DNA from: Myxococcus sp. CA023
GTDB taxonomy: Bacteria; Myxococcota; Myxococcia; Myxococcales; Myxococcaceae
DNA: 64,000 bases
Assembly: GCF_010998615.1 (NCBI RefSeq)
Contig: NZ_JAAEAH010000053.1
Coordinates: 1 to 64,000 of the forward strand
Direction: 5' to 3'
Position numbers and translations under genes: made by a program. Below the pieces are notes generated by a model. That model searched no databases and was not told the DNA's origin. It saw only the letters and a list, made by a program, of their open reading frames with translations. Position 1 is the first letter of the stretch. Every line of letters starts with the position of its first letter. Of this stretch, positions 46,852-55,562 are shown in pieces.

Positions 46852-48300
46852 CTACGGCATGGGCCGCGAGCTCGCCGACGGCGCGGACGGAACCGCGGGC
46901 CAGCCATTGGGCCACGTGATTGCATCCACGAGCATCACCCGCGCCGTGTGGGCGCTGTTCCACGCGTGGTAGACCATGTACATGTCACCGCGCGGCCCGG
47001 TGACGACGGAGTTGTGTCCCGGCCCCACCCAGCCGCCACCCGTCTTGAGAATCGGCGAGCCCAGCTTGGTGTACGGGCCCAGCGGGCTCGTCGCCCGCGC
47101 GACGCCCACGGCGTAGGTGCTGTTGTAGTACGCGTTACCGCTATAGAAGAGGTAGTAGTAGCCGCCCCGAGCGACGACCCATGGCGCCTCGACGACGCCG
47201 CCCTCCCACGAGAGGTTGTTGCTGATGAGCGTCTGGCGCGAGCCCACCAGCGACAGGCCATCCGCTGACAACGCCTGCCCATAGATGGGCGTCGGCCGCC
47301 CCACCGCATTGCCGTCCGCCTTCCACACCAGGTAGGGTGCCCCGGTGGTGCTCGTGAAGAAGGTGGCGTCAATCATCCCCATCGCTGTGTCATGCACGAG
47401 CGGCCTGCCGATGTCCGTGAAGGGCCCGAGCGCGCTCGCCGACGTCGCCGCGCCAATGGACAGCTTCCCGTTCGAGTGCCGCGCGGTGAAGTAAGCGATG
47501 TAGCGCGTCCCCACCTTGTGGATTTCCGGCGCCCAGAAGTCGCCCGTCGCCCAGGTGGGCTTCGACGCCGACGGGAAGATGGAGCCCGCGCTCGTCCACG
47601 TCACCAGATCCGTCGACGTGCGCAGGGGGAACGCATTCGCCGCGCCGCCGGACGTGCACGCGGCGACGTACCGCGTCCCATCATGGATGACGCCCGGGTC
47701 CGCGCAATCCACGGGGACAACCGGGTTCCGGTACAGGCCGCCGCACCCCGTGTAGCGGAAGGACATGCCGCACGCGCCCGTGCCGCTGAAGTACGGCCTC
47801 CACCCGTTGGAGAGCACCGCGTACGAGTTGCTGCCCTCGTTCGTGCAGGCCCGGTCCCAGAACACGCGCCCGCTCACGTCGTCGTACTGCGCGGGGTGTC
47901 CCGACGGGTGCAGCCACGACGCGGCATAGGTGACGCGCGTCGAGCACGCGGAGGCCCCGGCACAGTCCGTGTCGAGCGCCATGACACACGCGTTGTTGCC
48001 GGTGAAGTACGGCCGCCACCCGTTGGAGAGCACCGCGTACGAGTTGCTGCCCTCGTTGATGCAGGTGCCATCCCACGTCACCAAGCCACTCGCGATGTCG
48101 TACTGCGCGGTGTGCCCCGAGGGGCGAATCCACCTCTCGCCGTAGGTGATGCGGGTGCTGCACGCGAGCGACGCGCCGGCGGTGCCTGCCGGAGCCTCCT
48201 CCGCGAGCGGCGTGTCGATGCGCTCGTCGCCACAGCCGGATGCAAAGGCAGAGACGGCGCACACCACAGTGAGCGCCAGGATGCGAGGGAACTTCCTCAT
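46852..48300 (-). CDS. GH43-like glycoside hydrolase lipoprotein with two Cys-rich repeats
   Basis: 482 residues. The signal ends AFASGC (lipid-modified Cys23). Residues 47-105 and 119-177 are a duplicated module, each starting ACSTR and sharing NEGSNSYAVLSNGWRPYF, with conserved Cys. The C-terminal five-bladed propeller is GH43-like: CADPGVIHDG (Asp201, base), MGMIDATFF (second Asp), GGVVEAPWVV (acid Glu), and FWAPEIHKVG. Such enzymes cut arabinan or xylan side chains; the true substrate is not readable. Lipid anchoring suggests surface-bound polysaccharide degradation. The frame is open to 48384, but ATG 48300 has GGAGG upstream. Confidence 0.88.
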   Translation of the reverse strand: MRKFPRILALTVVCAVSAFASGCGDERIDTPLAEEAPAGTAGASLACSTRITYGERWIRPSGHTAQYDIASGLVTWDGTCINEGSNSYAVLSNGWRPYFTGNNACVMALDTDCAGASACSTRVTYAASWLHPSGHPAQYDDVSGRVFWDRACTNEGSNSYAVLSNGWRPYFSGTGACGMSFRYTGCGGLYRNPVVPVDCADPGVIHDGTRYVAACTSGGAANAFPLRTSTDLVTWTSAGSIFPSASKPTWATGDFWAPEIHKVGTRYIAYFTARHSNGKLSIGAATSASALGPFTDIGRPLVHDTAMGMIDATFFTSTTGAPYLVWKADGNAVGRPTPIYGQALSADGLSLVGSRQTLISNNLSWEGGVVEAPWVVARGGYYYLFYSGNAYYNSTYAVGVARATSPLGPYTKLGSPILKTGGGWVGPGHNSVVTGPRGDMYMVYHAWNSAHTARVMLVDAITWPNGWPAVPSAPSASSRPMP

Positions 48301-48459
48301 GGAACCACCTCCAGATGGAGGGGTGTGAACTAACACGAAATACCAGCAAAACAAGAAACACGAGCCATCTACTCTCCGACCCATGTCCTTCAGTCGACCA
48401 GAGACAACAGCACTTGAACCTCCACCCGCATGAGCACCGGGACACGCACGCCTGGCGCG

Positions 48460-48900
48460 CTACCTATTCAATGGGGCCGCCGGAGCCGCCTCGGACGAGC
48501 ACCCACGCTGATACGCATCCAGCGCCTGCTCTAACCGCACTCGCTCTTCCTCCGGCCATTCCTTGGGGAACTTCGCCACCGCTTGCTGTTGGTCCGCGAC
48601 CGCTTCCCGGCAATGGCCCTGGTGGAAGGCCACCAGAGCCGAGGTCTCGAGCGCATAGGGATTCTCGGGTGCGAAGCGCCGCCCCACCTTCGCCAAGGGC
48701 TCTGCTTCCGCGTACTTCCCTTCCTGCGCTCGCAGCCACGCCAACTCTGTCGCGGGCCACCAGGCCTCGGGCGACAAGCGGTTCAGGGCATGAAGCGCCT
48801 TTTCATACTCCGGCCCTTGGGATGGATGGCTTGCCAGAAATCTCGCGAAGTCAAGCCAGGCGTCGTCGCTTCCAGGAAATTGCGTGACACGTGCGCGAAG
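48460..48900 (-). pseudogene. N-terminally truncated helical-repeat (TPR-like) protein
   Basis: The minus frame reads VTQFPGSDDAWLDFARFLAS, EYEKALHALNRLSPEAWWPA, TELAWLRAQEGKYAEAEPLA, and further repeat helices (ENPYALETSALVAFHQGH) to the stop at 48460. This is TPR-like with a Trp-rich first repeat. No start exists at the left of the protein; the frame is joined to transposase sequence at about 48900. A TTG at 48777 could yield a short 105-residue product. Confidence 0.6.
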
Positions 48901-49060
48901 CCACCGCTTCGAGGTGGGTGGCCACCCGGTCCATCAGTGCTGACAGGCGCTCGGCGTCCGGAGGCTGGTTGGTGAGGGATTGGGCGACAATCACCTGGTG
49001 CGTCGAATCCACTGCCGATCTGTTCGACCTGCGCCGGAACTCGCGGCGTGTCACCCGCAC
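48890..49060 (-). pseudogene. Transposase fragment (IS1182-like)
   Basis: Minus frame with VDSTHQVIVAQSLTNQPPDA followed by ERLSALMDRV, matching the region before the last catalytic acid in IS1182/IS4-group transposases. Both ends are missing. It abuts the truncated helical-repeat gene in a different frame, so its insertion and later deletion probably removed that gene's 5' half. Confidence 0.65.
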
Positions 49061-49079
49061 CGTCTATGATTATCCGGAC

Positions 49080-50051
49080 ATGCCCCCTTCCAGAGTCTTT
49101 CTTCTCATTCCTCTCGTCCTCCTCTTCGGTGTGTCCAGCGCGCGAGCACAGCCATACGAGCGTACACGATACGGAGGGCTGGAGCTGTGCCGTGGTGACA
49201 GGACCGTGACCTATGCGATGACCACCTCGGGTGGCCACCCGACCGCTGAAGAGAGGGCTGCGGTCACCGCCGCGTTCAACACCTGGAACCAGACCGTGGC
49301 CAGTTGCTCGGACCTGGTGTTCACGCCCAGCGAGGATGTGCCCCATCCTGCACCGCGACCGCTCGACGGGAAGATGCTGGTGACCTTCCGCCAGGTGAAC
49401 TGCCCGGACATCGTCCCCGATGACGATGCCTGCTGGCAGAATGAATCCTGTTCCGACAAGTATGACTGTTGGCCCTTCGCGCCGGAGGATGTCGTCGATG
49501 AGACGAGCTATTTCCGGCTGTCCACCGGTGAGATTCTCGGCACCGCCATCAGCCTCAACAACAGCAATGGCATGCTCACCACGCTGGACGGTCCCCCCTG
49601 CGACGCGGGAGTCATCGAGCCCGGCTGCGTCATCGGAGATGTCCAGAGCCTGGTGACACGCTCCATCGGCGAGGGGCTGGGGTTCGCCCTGCTGGCCCAC
49701 ACCGATTCCACGATGTCTCGCGTCCTGCCATGGGGCGATACGCAGAAGCGCATCATCGACCCTGGCACGCTCCAGGGCATCTGCGAGACCTATCCCCGAG
49801 GGCTGCCAACACCCGGGTGCATCATCTCAACGGATGGCGGCGTCCCGGACGCTGGTGACGGCATCCCCTCCGACGATGGTGGCGTGCATGAGGCTGACGG
49901 TGGTGTCCCGGACGCTGGTGACAGCGTCCCTGACGGCGATGGCGGCGCTCCGTCAAAGTCTGGCTGCACCACCACCTCCTCGGTGCCACTCCTCGGAGCG
50001 CTCATGCTCCTGCTGGGGGCGCGACGCACTCGCCAACGCGCACGGGACTGA
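49080..50051 (+). CDS. MYXO-CTERM matrixin-like protein with degenerate zinc site
   Basis: 323 residues. Signal peptide VFLLIPLVLLFGVSSARAQP. The body fits the myxobacterial matrixin-like protease group: TYAMTTSGGHPTAEERAAVT, FNTWNQTVASCSDLVF, LGTAISLNN. Where HExGHxxGxxH should be, the sequence is RSIGEGLGFAL (Arg194, Ser195, Glu198, Leu204 in place of His, Glu, His, His), yet HTDSTMSR just after it is kept. So it is probably not a zinc protease. Asp/Gly repeats (GGVPDAGD) form a linker, and the tail is Gly-Cys, a hydrophobic helix and RRTRQRARD, a sorting signal for cell-surface anchoring. Confidence 0.85.
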   Translation: MPPSRVFLLIPLVLLFGVSSARAQPYERTRYGGLELCRGDRTVTYAMTTSGGHPTAEERAAVTAAFNTWNQTVASCSDLVFTPSEDVPHPAPRPLDGKMLVTFRQVNCPDIVPDDDACWQNESCSDKYDCWPFAPEDVVDETSYFRLSTGEILGTAISLNNSNGMLTTLDGPPCDAGVIEPGCVIGDVQSLVTRSIGEGLGFALLAHTDSTMSRVLPWGDTQKRIIDPGTLQGICETYPRGLPTPGCIISTDGGVPDAGDGIPSDDGGVHEADGGVPDAGDSVPDGDGGAPSKSGCTTTSSVPLLGALMLLLGARRTRQRARD

Positions 50052-50406
50052 ACCCGCGGATGGCATGACCTGACCCGAGCACACATTCGCAGCGGCTTCA
50101 CTGCCCCCGTGGGGCGGCCTCCACACCTTGCGCGGGCGAACACGTCCACCGCGAAACTCCTGCTTGAGCAGCCCCACGAAACGAAATGCATGTGCCTGGA
50201 AGAACTCAGTACCTTCCGGACCTCCAAGTGCCTGGCCCGCCGGACGACACCGTGGACGCCTGCACCGTGCCGACCCACCGTGTACAGGAAGGACCCACGC
50301 GCGGCTGGGCACGTGCACGGCCGCCTGCCGCTCCCCACGCCGTCGTTACGGCTCACGTTTCACCGAGGAGAACTCCCACGAACATACAGGAGGTCGAGAG
50401 GAATTC
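50052..50406. other. Leader region of the protease-nuclease gene
   Basis: No recognisable gene. The reading frame of the downstream gene is open back to 50128, but the added peptide (Arg/Pro/Thr-rich) looks non-coding. GAGAGGA at 50396-50402 precedes ATG 50407, with an earlier AGGAGG at 50388. Confidence 0.5.
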
Positions 50407-53142
50407 ATGGAAAGCAATGGACTGACGCCATTCACATTTCACCGGCATGACCGCCCCGAAGTGGCGGCGGAACTCCGGCCCATCAGAGGCTTGGCACCTT
50501 CTCCAACAAGAGAAGCGCCCTCCCTGGCCTCGATCGACGCAGAAACGGCGGCAAGGCGATATCTCGACAAGGCATTCGCCAGTCCGCAACTCCCGACCTT
50601 CAATCCCATCGTGGTCCAGAGCCACACGAACGAATTCCGTACGCTTGGCGCCGAGGCGCTCCCTCTCACCGGGACCACCATGGTGAAGTTCCGCCAGCTC
50701 TTCGGGAGCATCCCCGTCTACGGCTCCCTGGTGACAGTTGAATTGGACGAGAACAACGAATTGCTCACCATCAACGCATCTCGAGGAGAACCCTCTGGCG
50801 TCAATCCGGTGGCGAAGCAATCTCCAGCCCAAGCCCTGAAAGTCGTCGAAAGTGCGGCTGGATACACGGACGGCTCTCTCAAGGCCGTCCCCATTCTCCA
50901 ATACTACTTCAACCCGAAGAACAATCAGTGGCACCTGGCCTACACAGTCGAAAATGTGCCAAGCCAGAAATCAAAAGACCCACGAGCCCCTGCCCTCTTT
51001 GACTACGTGGTGGACGCCCATACGGGCGCGATGATCGCCGAACTGCCGCGCACGCAGGGAATGGAGTTCACGGAAACGGAACCCTACGAACCGCGACGGC
51101 GCCCCAGTCCTGCCTCATCCCGCGTCACTGATGTCGGATGCTCAGAAACAGCAGTGGATGAACTCGGAAAGGAGCGCGAGTTCCGGTGCAAGCTGGAACA
51201 GGATCGCATCGTGCTCGTGGACGAGGACTACAACGTCCACACTCACGACGCACGCTTCCGCGACATCCAACTCGACAGCAGGACGTTCCCGGGCGACTAC
51301 GTCACGCTGCCCCCCAGGCCCTGGTCCGCGGCAGGAATCAGCGCACATGCCAACGCCATCGAGGTCGCTCATTTCCTGCGCCAGGTCCTCAAGCGCAACA
51401 ACCTCGACAACCAAGGAGGCCGCATCACCTCCTCCATCAACTGCTGCTACAGGAGCGAGGGCAACGGACAAGAATGGCGAAATGCAGCCTGGATCCGCTC
51501 CCAGATGGCCTACGGCCAGCGCATGCAGGATGACAAACTCATCTCCTACGCCACCGCGCTCGACGTGGTCGCCCACGAAATCTTCCACGGACTCACCGAG
51601 AACACTGCGCGCCTGTGGTACGAAGGAGAGAGCGGAGCGCTCAACGAATCCTACTCGGACATTTTCGGCATCATCGTCTCGAACTTTCGCGAGCCCGACG
51701 TCAGGAAGTGGAACTGGCAGATGGGTGAGGAACTGGAGGGAACGGGGCTCCCCATCAGAGATCTGAGCTCCCCCAAGCGCTGCAAGCAGCCGGAACACAT
51801 GAATCAGTACGAGGAGGGTTCATCCGACTTTGGTGGCGTGCACTTCAACAGCGGCATCCACAATCGCGCGGCCTACCTCTTGCTGACTGCGGCCGATGCG
51901 GCGGGACGGCCGCTCCTGAAGCCGAAAGAGGTTGCCGCCCTCTTCTATATCACGCTCACCCAGCACCTCTCTCCCACCTCCAAATTCAGTGACAGCCGTC
52001 GTGGGATGAGCGTTGCGGCGCGCACGCTCTTCCGAAATGACCCGGCGCGAGAAGAGAAGCTGAAAGCCGTCGCACGTGCCTTCGACACGGTAGGCATTCC
52101 ATCTACGGTAGGCACTCCATCTACTGAGTTCCAGGGAGCGATTGACGCCGCGGAGACGGAACACCCCTCCCCCTCGCTCTCAACCGAGGCGCAGGAGAGC
52201 ACCATCGTCAGCGTCGCCCCCAAACTCCTCATCCCCTACTCGGCGGACTTCTTGGGCGACGGATTCCAAGTCCCTCTGCCCAAGCTGACCGGGCGCACGC
52301 TCGACGAGTCCTTCTCGGGTGGACAGGTGGTGGACTACGTCCACTTCTCCCTGGCCCTGCACGAACGTCGCCGCACAGCGCTCTACACGGCGTGCAACAT
52401 CGACGCTGCGCACATGGTGCGGCTGGGACGCGAGGGACTGCCGTGGATGATGGACCCCCGAATCCCAGCCAAGGTGCAACTGGGACCCGCCTATTATGCA
52501 CGCAACCCGTGGGATCGGGGACACCTCGTCCGGCGGCAGGACCCCATCTGGGGCCCGGTTTCAGAAGCGCGCCGGGCCAATGAAGCCACCTTCTACTTCA
52601 CCAATGCCGCTCCCCAACATGCCAATTTCAACCAGGATGAGTGGCTCGTGCTCGAGGATTGGGTGCTTGAGCGTGCGCCCGACTTCTCCTATCGGTTGTG
52701 CGTCTTCACGGGTCCCGTGCTGAGCGACGATGACCCACCGCTGCGAGATGCGCAGATTCCAGCGGGATTCTGGAAGGTGGTGGTCCTCCGCGATGCCAGC
52801 GCGGGAGGCGCAGACCTTTCCGTGGTCGCATTCTTCATGAAGCAGACGGAGATGCTGCACGACAAGCTCGGAAAGAAGCTTCTGCAACTCAAGCGCTACC
52901 AGGTAACGCTGCAGGCCATCGAAGCGTGGACGGGCCTGGACTTCGGTGCGCTGAAGGATGCTGACGAACTGGCATGGGCGCCCGCCGCCCTGCGCGCCGA
53001 CGTGCCTGCCGAATCCTACCGGCGGCTCACCGGCCCGCAGGACCTCGTCTTCAGCGGCAACCGACGACGCGCCGCGGGCCGACGCATCCTCCCACTGAAG
53101 TTCACCGCCCCCTCCCAGGAGATGGATGGGTTGATGCACTGA
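50407..53142 (+). CDS. Fusion of M4 thermolysin-like metalloprotease and DRGH-type nuclease
   Basis: 911 residues. About 40-130 resemble the FTP propeptide (GTTMVKFRQLFGSIPVYGSL), and 130-215 a PepSY-like part (LFDYVVDAHTGAMIAEL). The M4 domain runs about 262-565: HEIFH gives His390, Glu391 and His394; Glu414 in ALNESYSDIFG is the third zinc ligand, 24 residues on as in thermolysin; His485 in NSGIHNRAAYLL is catalytic. A Ser/Thr-rich linker follows, with an 18-base tandem duplication (GIPSTVGTPST). The nuclease domain (about 608-850) has DRGHLVRRQD (His706) and FTNAAPQHANFNQDEW (Asn733), as in NUC/Serratia-type endonucleases. No Sec signal is seen. Confidence 0.9.
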   Translation: MESNGLTPFTFHRHDRPEVAAELRPIRGLAPSPTREAPSLASIDAETAARRYLDKAFASPQLPTFNPIVVQSHTNEFRTLGAEALPLTGTTMVKFRQLFGSIPVYGSLVTVELDENNELLTINASRGEPSGVNPVAKQSPAQALKVVESAAGYTDGSLKAVPILQYYFNPKNNQWHLAYTVENVPSQKSKDPRAPALFDYVVDAHTGAMIAELPRTQGMEFTETEPYEPRRRPSPASSRVTDVGCSETAVDELGKEREFRCKLEQDRIVLVDEDYNVHTHDARFRDIQLDSRTFPGDYVTLPPRPWSAAGISAHANAIEVAHFLRQVLKRNNLDNQGGRITSSINCCYRSEGNGQEWRNAAWIRSQMAYGQRMQDDKLISYATALDVVAHEIFHGLTENTARLWYEGESGALNESYSDIFGIIVSNFREPDVRKWNWQMGEELEGTGLPIRDLSSPKRCKQPEHMNQYEEGSSDFGGVHFNSGIHNRAAYLLLTAADAAGRPLLKPKEVAALFYITLTQHLSPTSKFSDSRRGMSVAARTLFRNDPAREEKLKAVARAFDTVGIPSTVGTPSTEFQGAIDAAETEHPSPSLSTEAQESTIVSVAPKLLIPYSADFLGDGFQVPLPKLTGRTLDESFSGGQVVDYVHFSLALHERRRTALYTACNIDAAHMVRLGREGLPWMMDPRIPAKVQLGPAYYARNPWDRGHLVRRQDPIWGPVSEARRANEATFYFTNAAPQHANFNQDEWLVLEDWVLERAPDFSYRLCVFTGPVLSDDDPPLRDAQIPAGFWKVVVLRDASAGGADLSVVAFFMKQTEMLHDKLGKKLLQLKRYQVTLQAIEAWTGLDFGALKDADELAWAPAALRADVPAESYRRLTGPQDLVFSGNRRRAAGRRILPLKFTAPSQEMDGLMH

Positions 53143-53216
53143 ATGCTGGTGGAGGGGCCTGATGCGCGCGAGCCTCGTGGAGCGATAGAGGCCCCTCGAA
53201 GGCTGGCGGGCATGGA

Positions 53217-53261
53217 GCACGGGGGCCTCTTGGGTTCGAAAACCCGAAGCCGCCCCCGTGC
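53217..53261. terminator. Stem-loop after the protease-nuclease gene
   Basis: GCACGGGGGC pairs with GCCCCCGTGC around an inner GGGTT/AACCC hairpin, 75 bases past the stop. Followed by CCCCTTCAC rather than a T run. A plausible terminator shared with the minus-strand remnant on the right. Confidence 0.55.
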
Positions 53262-53282
53262 CCCCTTCACTGGATGTCGGAG

Positions 53283-53645
53283 TCAGGAGGCCTGAGTTGA
53301 AACGTGCGCTGGGCCTCGACCGTCGCCCCCTGACAGCGCTGAAATGCGGCGATACCCGCGACATCCGGTGAGGAAGTTCCGGTTGGCGAAGTCCGGGTGG
53401 GGACCGAAGCCGGTATCCAGCACAGCCACCTTGATTCCCTTGCCCGTGAACTGCGAGGAAAGGACCCGCGTCGCATGAAGGCCCCAGGTTGCGTCGAGCT
53501 CGTCTACCGCCCGCAGAGCCGCCGGCGCGAACCGCGCTACCGCGACGCAGCCATCTGCCAACAATCGGTCCACAAGCTGAACGACGGAGTCTCTGTCACC
53601 TCTCAGGTACGCTGCGGAGAACTCCTGGATGGGTGCCCTTTCCAT
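53283..53645 (-). pseudogene. Subtilisin-type (S8) peptidase, N-terminal remnant
   Basis: Minus frame: MERAPIQEFSAAYLRGDRDS, ELDATWGLHATRVLSSQFTG, KGIKVAVLDTGFGPHPDFAN. The last piece holds the catalytic Asp of S8 proteases. Shortly after, the frame loses similarity and stops; the His and Ser regions are absent (about 120 of an expected 350 or more codons). Another frame here ends with TVEAQRTFQLRPPDSDIQ, perhaps the old C-terminus, which would mean an internal deletion. Confidence 0.7.
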
Positions 53646-53859
53646 GGGAGGCCCCATCCCAGGCGGTCCATCCAAGGAAAGGCTGCGTCTCCGCGCTGAA
53701 CGCATCCGAGGTGACGCGACGGCCCCTTCCTCGCCGGGCGTGGCCGTCTTCCGCCTGGGCGGGCGCGAACACCGGCTCGCGGCGATGCAGGAGGAGGCGA
53801 CGAGCCCCACCCGACGAGACCAACGGCGCGGGGGGGGCGACCGCGAAGCCGAGACACCC

Positions 53860-54006
53860 ATGGGGGACAAGATGGTGCTGGACTACAACCGGGCCTACAA
53901 CCCCACCTGTACCTTCTCCGCCTACAACCTGTGCCCGCTGCCGCCGCGCCAGAACCGACTTCCCTTGCGCGTGCAGGCAAGCGAGAAATGCCCGCAGAGT
54001 CAGTGA
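53860..54006 (+). pseudogene. DUF1684 protein, C-terminal fragment
   Basis: The frame gives MVLDYNRAYNPTCTFSAYNL then CPLPPRQNRLPLRVQASEK, the conserved end of DUF1684 proteins (DFNRAYNP...CPLPPxxNRL). The first three quarters are missing; the frame further left is not coding-like. Confidence 0.7.
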
Positions 54007-54040
54007 GCGCCGCGTCTCCCCTTCCGCTGTCGGAGGTCTG

Positions 54041-54781
54041 ATGATGAAGCCCCTGCACCTCGCCGTGCTCCGGATGCTGCCTGCGCTCTGTCTCGCGTGT
54101 GCCCACCCGCCCCAGGCGCCCCGCGAGGCGCCGGTTGCCGCACCCGCGCTCACCTACGAGACCTACACCGTCGGAGCAGGCGAGCCCGAGGCGATGCTCG
54201 TCGCGCTGCACTACTCCGGGTCCACACCCGGGTTCTGGAGACCGCTGCTCGAGGACTGGCGCACCCCGACCCGCGTCGTGCTGCCTCGCGGTCCGCACCC
54301 GCGCAGGGAGGGCTTCACCTGGTTCGCCTCCGGCCACGAGCAGAAGGCGACCGAGGAGAAGACCGCCGACGTGGAGCAGATGGCCGCGCGGCTCGCAGAG
54401 CTCATCCGCGAGCTGCGCGCCGAACACCCCCGCATCCGCCGCGTCGCCGTGACGGGCTTCTCCTACGGCGGAGACCTCGCCTGGATGCTCGCGCTGCGCC
54501 ACCCGGAGCAGGTGGATGTCGCGGTGCCCATGGGCTCGCGCCTGCTCGGAACCCCCACGCCCGGTGCACCGGCCACGCGGCGCGTGTGGGTGCTGCAGGG
54601 CGAAGTCGACCCCATCACCACTGCCCCGCAGACCGCGGCGCGCGTGGACGCACTGAAGACAGCCGGTGTCCCCATCGACGTGAAGGTCTACCCCGACCTC
54701 GGCCACGACTTCTCACCGCAGCTCATCGACGACTGGCGCACCTTCCTGCAGCATCAGTTGCGCACGGAGGCACAGCGATGA
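54041..54781 (+). CDS. Alpha/beta-hydrolase lipoprotein (phospholipase/carboxylesterase-like)
   Basis: 246 residues. Lipobox LCLAC places the anchored Cys at 20. The core reads MLVALHYSGSTPGFWRPLLE, VVLPRGPHPRREGFTWF, then the nucleophile elbow AVTGFSYGGDLAWMLAL, the acid near LQGEVDPITT and the base in YPDLGHDFSP. This resembles the LysoPL/carboxylesterase group (YpfH-like). GGAGG precedes two ATGs (54041 and 54044). Its stop overlaps the start of the GST gene (ATGA), so the two are translationally coupled. Confidence 0.85.
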   Translation: MMKPLHLAVLRMLPALCLACAHPPQAPREAPVAAPALTYETYTVGAGEPEAMLVALHYSGSTPGFWRPLLEDWRTPTRVVLPRGPHPRREGFTWFASGHEQKATEEKTADVEQMAARLAELIRELRAEHPRIRRVAVTGFSYGGDLAWMLALRHPEQVDVAVPMGSRLLGTPTPGAPATRRVWVLQGEVDPITTAPQTAARVDALKTAGVPIDVKVYPDLGHDFSPQLIDDWRTFLQHQLRTEAQR

Positions 54782-55545
54782 CGTGGACCCTGATTGGCGA
54801 GGCAGTCTCTCCCTGGTCCGAAAAGGCCCGCTGGGCGCTGGACCACCACCGCCTCGCGTATGCGTACCGCGAGCACTACCCGCTCATCGGCGAACTCTCG
54901 CTGCGGCTGCGGGCGCGGCGGCTGAAGGGCCGCGTGAGCACGCCCATGCTGCTCACGCCCGAGGGGCCGCTCATCGACTCCTTCCACATCGCCCGCTACG
55001 CGGACGCGCACGGCAGCGCGCCCACACTCTTTCCGGCCGAACACGCCGAGGAGATCGCCGCCTGGAACGCCCGCAGCGAGGCCGCGCTCGGCGCGGCGCG
55101 GGTGCGCTACCTCGACCGGCTCGCGAACGACCGCGCCGCGAAGCTGGAGCAGCAGCCACCCGCCTTCCCTGGTTTCGTGCGCCAGCTCTCGGTGCCCGCG
55201 GTAGACCTCGCCATGGCCTTCCTGCGCAGGAAGTACGGGATGCCGGACAGCACGGCGGCGGAGGCCACGCTGGTATTCGAGCTGGAGGCGCTGCAGCGTG
55301 CGCTCGCGGGCGGCAAGCGCCACCTCGTCGCGAACCGCCTCACCTACGCGGACCTCGCGATGGCGGTGACGCTGCAGTTCGTGTCACCCGTGGACGGCGG
55401 GCACCTCGCGGTAGGCCCCGCCACGCGCGCGGCGGGCGTCCACCCGCAGCTGTGCGCGCGCTATCCGGACATCGTCGCCTGGCGCGACGCGCTCTACGCG
55501 CGGCACCGGCGCAGCGAGCAGCCCGCCGAGCCCGTCCGGGAGTAG
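54778..55545 (+). CDS. Glutathione S-transferase family protein
   Basis: 255 residues. Thioredoxin-like N-terminal domain: LIGEAVSPWSEKARWALDHH (Ser in the active-site loop) and STPMLLTPEGPLIDSFHIAR (cis-Pro and glutathione-contacting Asp-Ser). The C-terminal helical domain includes NRLTYADLAMAVTLQFVSP with the N-capping Tyr-Ala-Asp. Coupled to the upstream hydrolase by a 4-base overlap. Substrate not readable. Unlike the GST remnant at 10449, this copy is whole. Confidence 0.9.
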   Translation: MTWTLIGEAVSPWSEKARWALDHHRLAYAYREHYPLIGELSLRLRARRLKGRVSTPMLLTPEGPLIDSFHIARYADAHGSAPTLFPAEHAEEIAAWNARSEAALGAARVRYLDRLANDRAAKLEQQPPAFPGFVRQLSVPAVDLAMAFLRRKYGMPDSTAAEATLVFELEALQRALAGGKRHLVANRLTYADLAMAVTLQFVSPVDGGHLAVGPATRAAGVHPQLCARYPDIVAWRDALYARHRRSEQPAEPVRE

Positions 55546-55562
55546 CGTGCCTGCCCCCACCT

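Noticed and set aside
49838-49960. Direct repeats that could suggest a small CRISPR or minisatellite
   Set aside because: They are in-frame GGVPDAGD-type linker codons of the MYXO-CTERM protein, with no spacer pattern.
50128-50406. A 93-residue N-terminal extension of the protease-nuclease protein
   Set aside because: The extension is Arg/Pro/Thr-rich without a signal or domain, and a ribosome site precedes ATG 50407.
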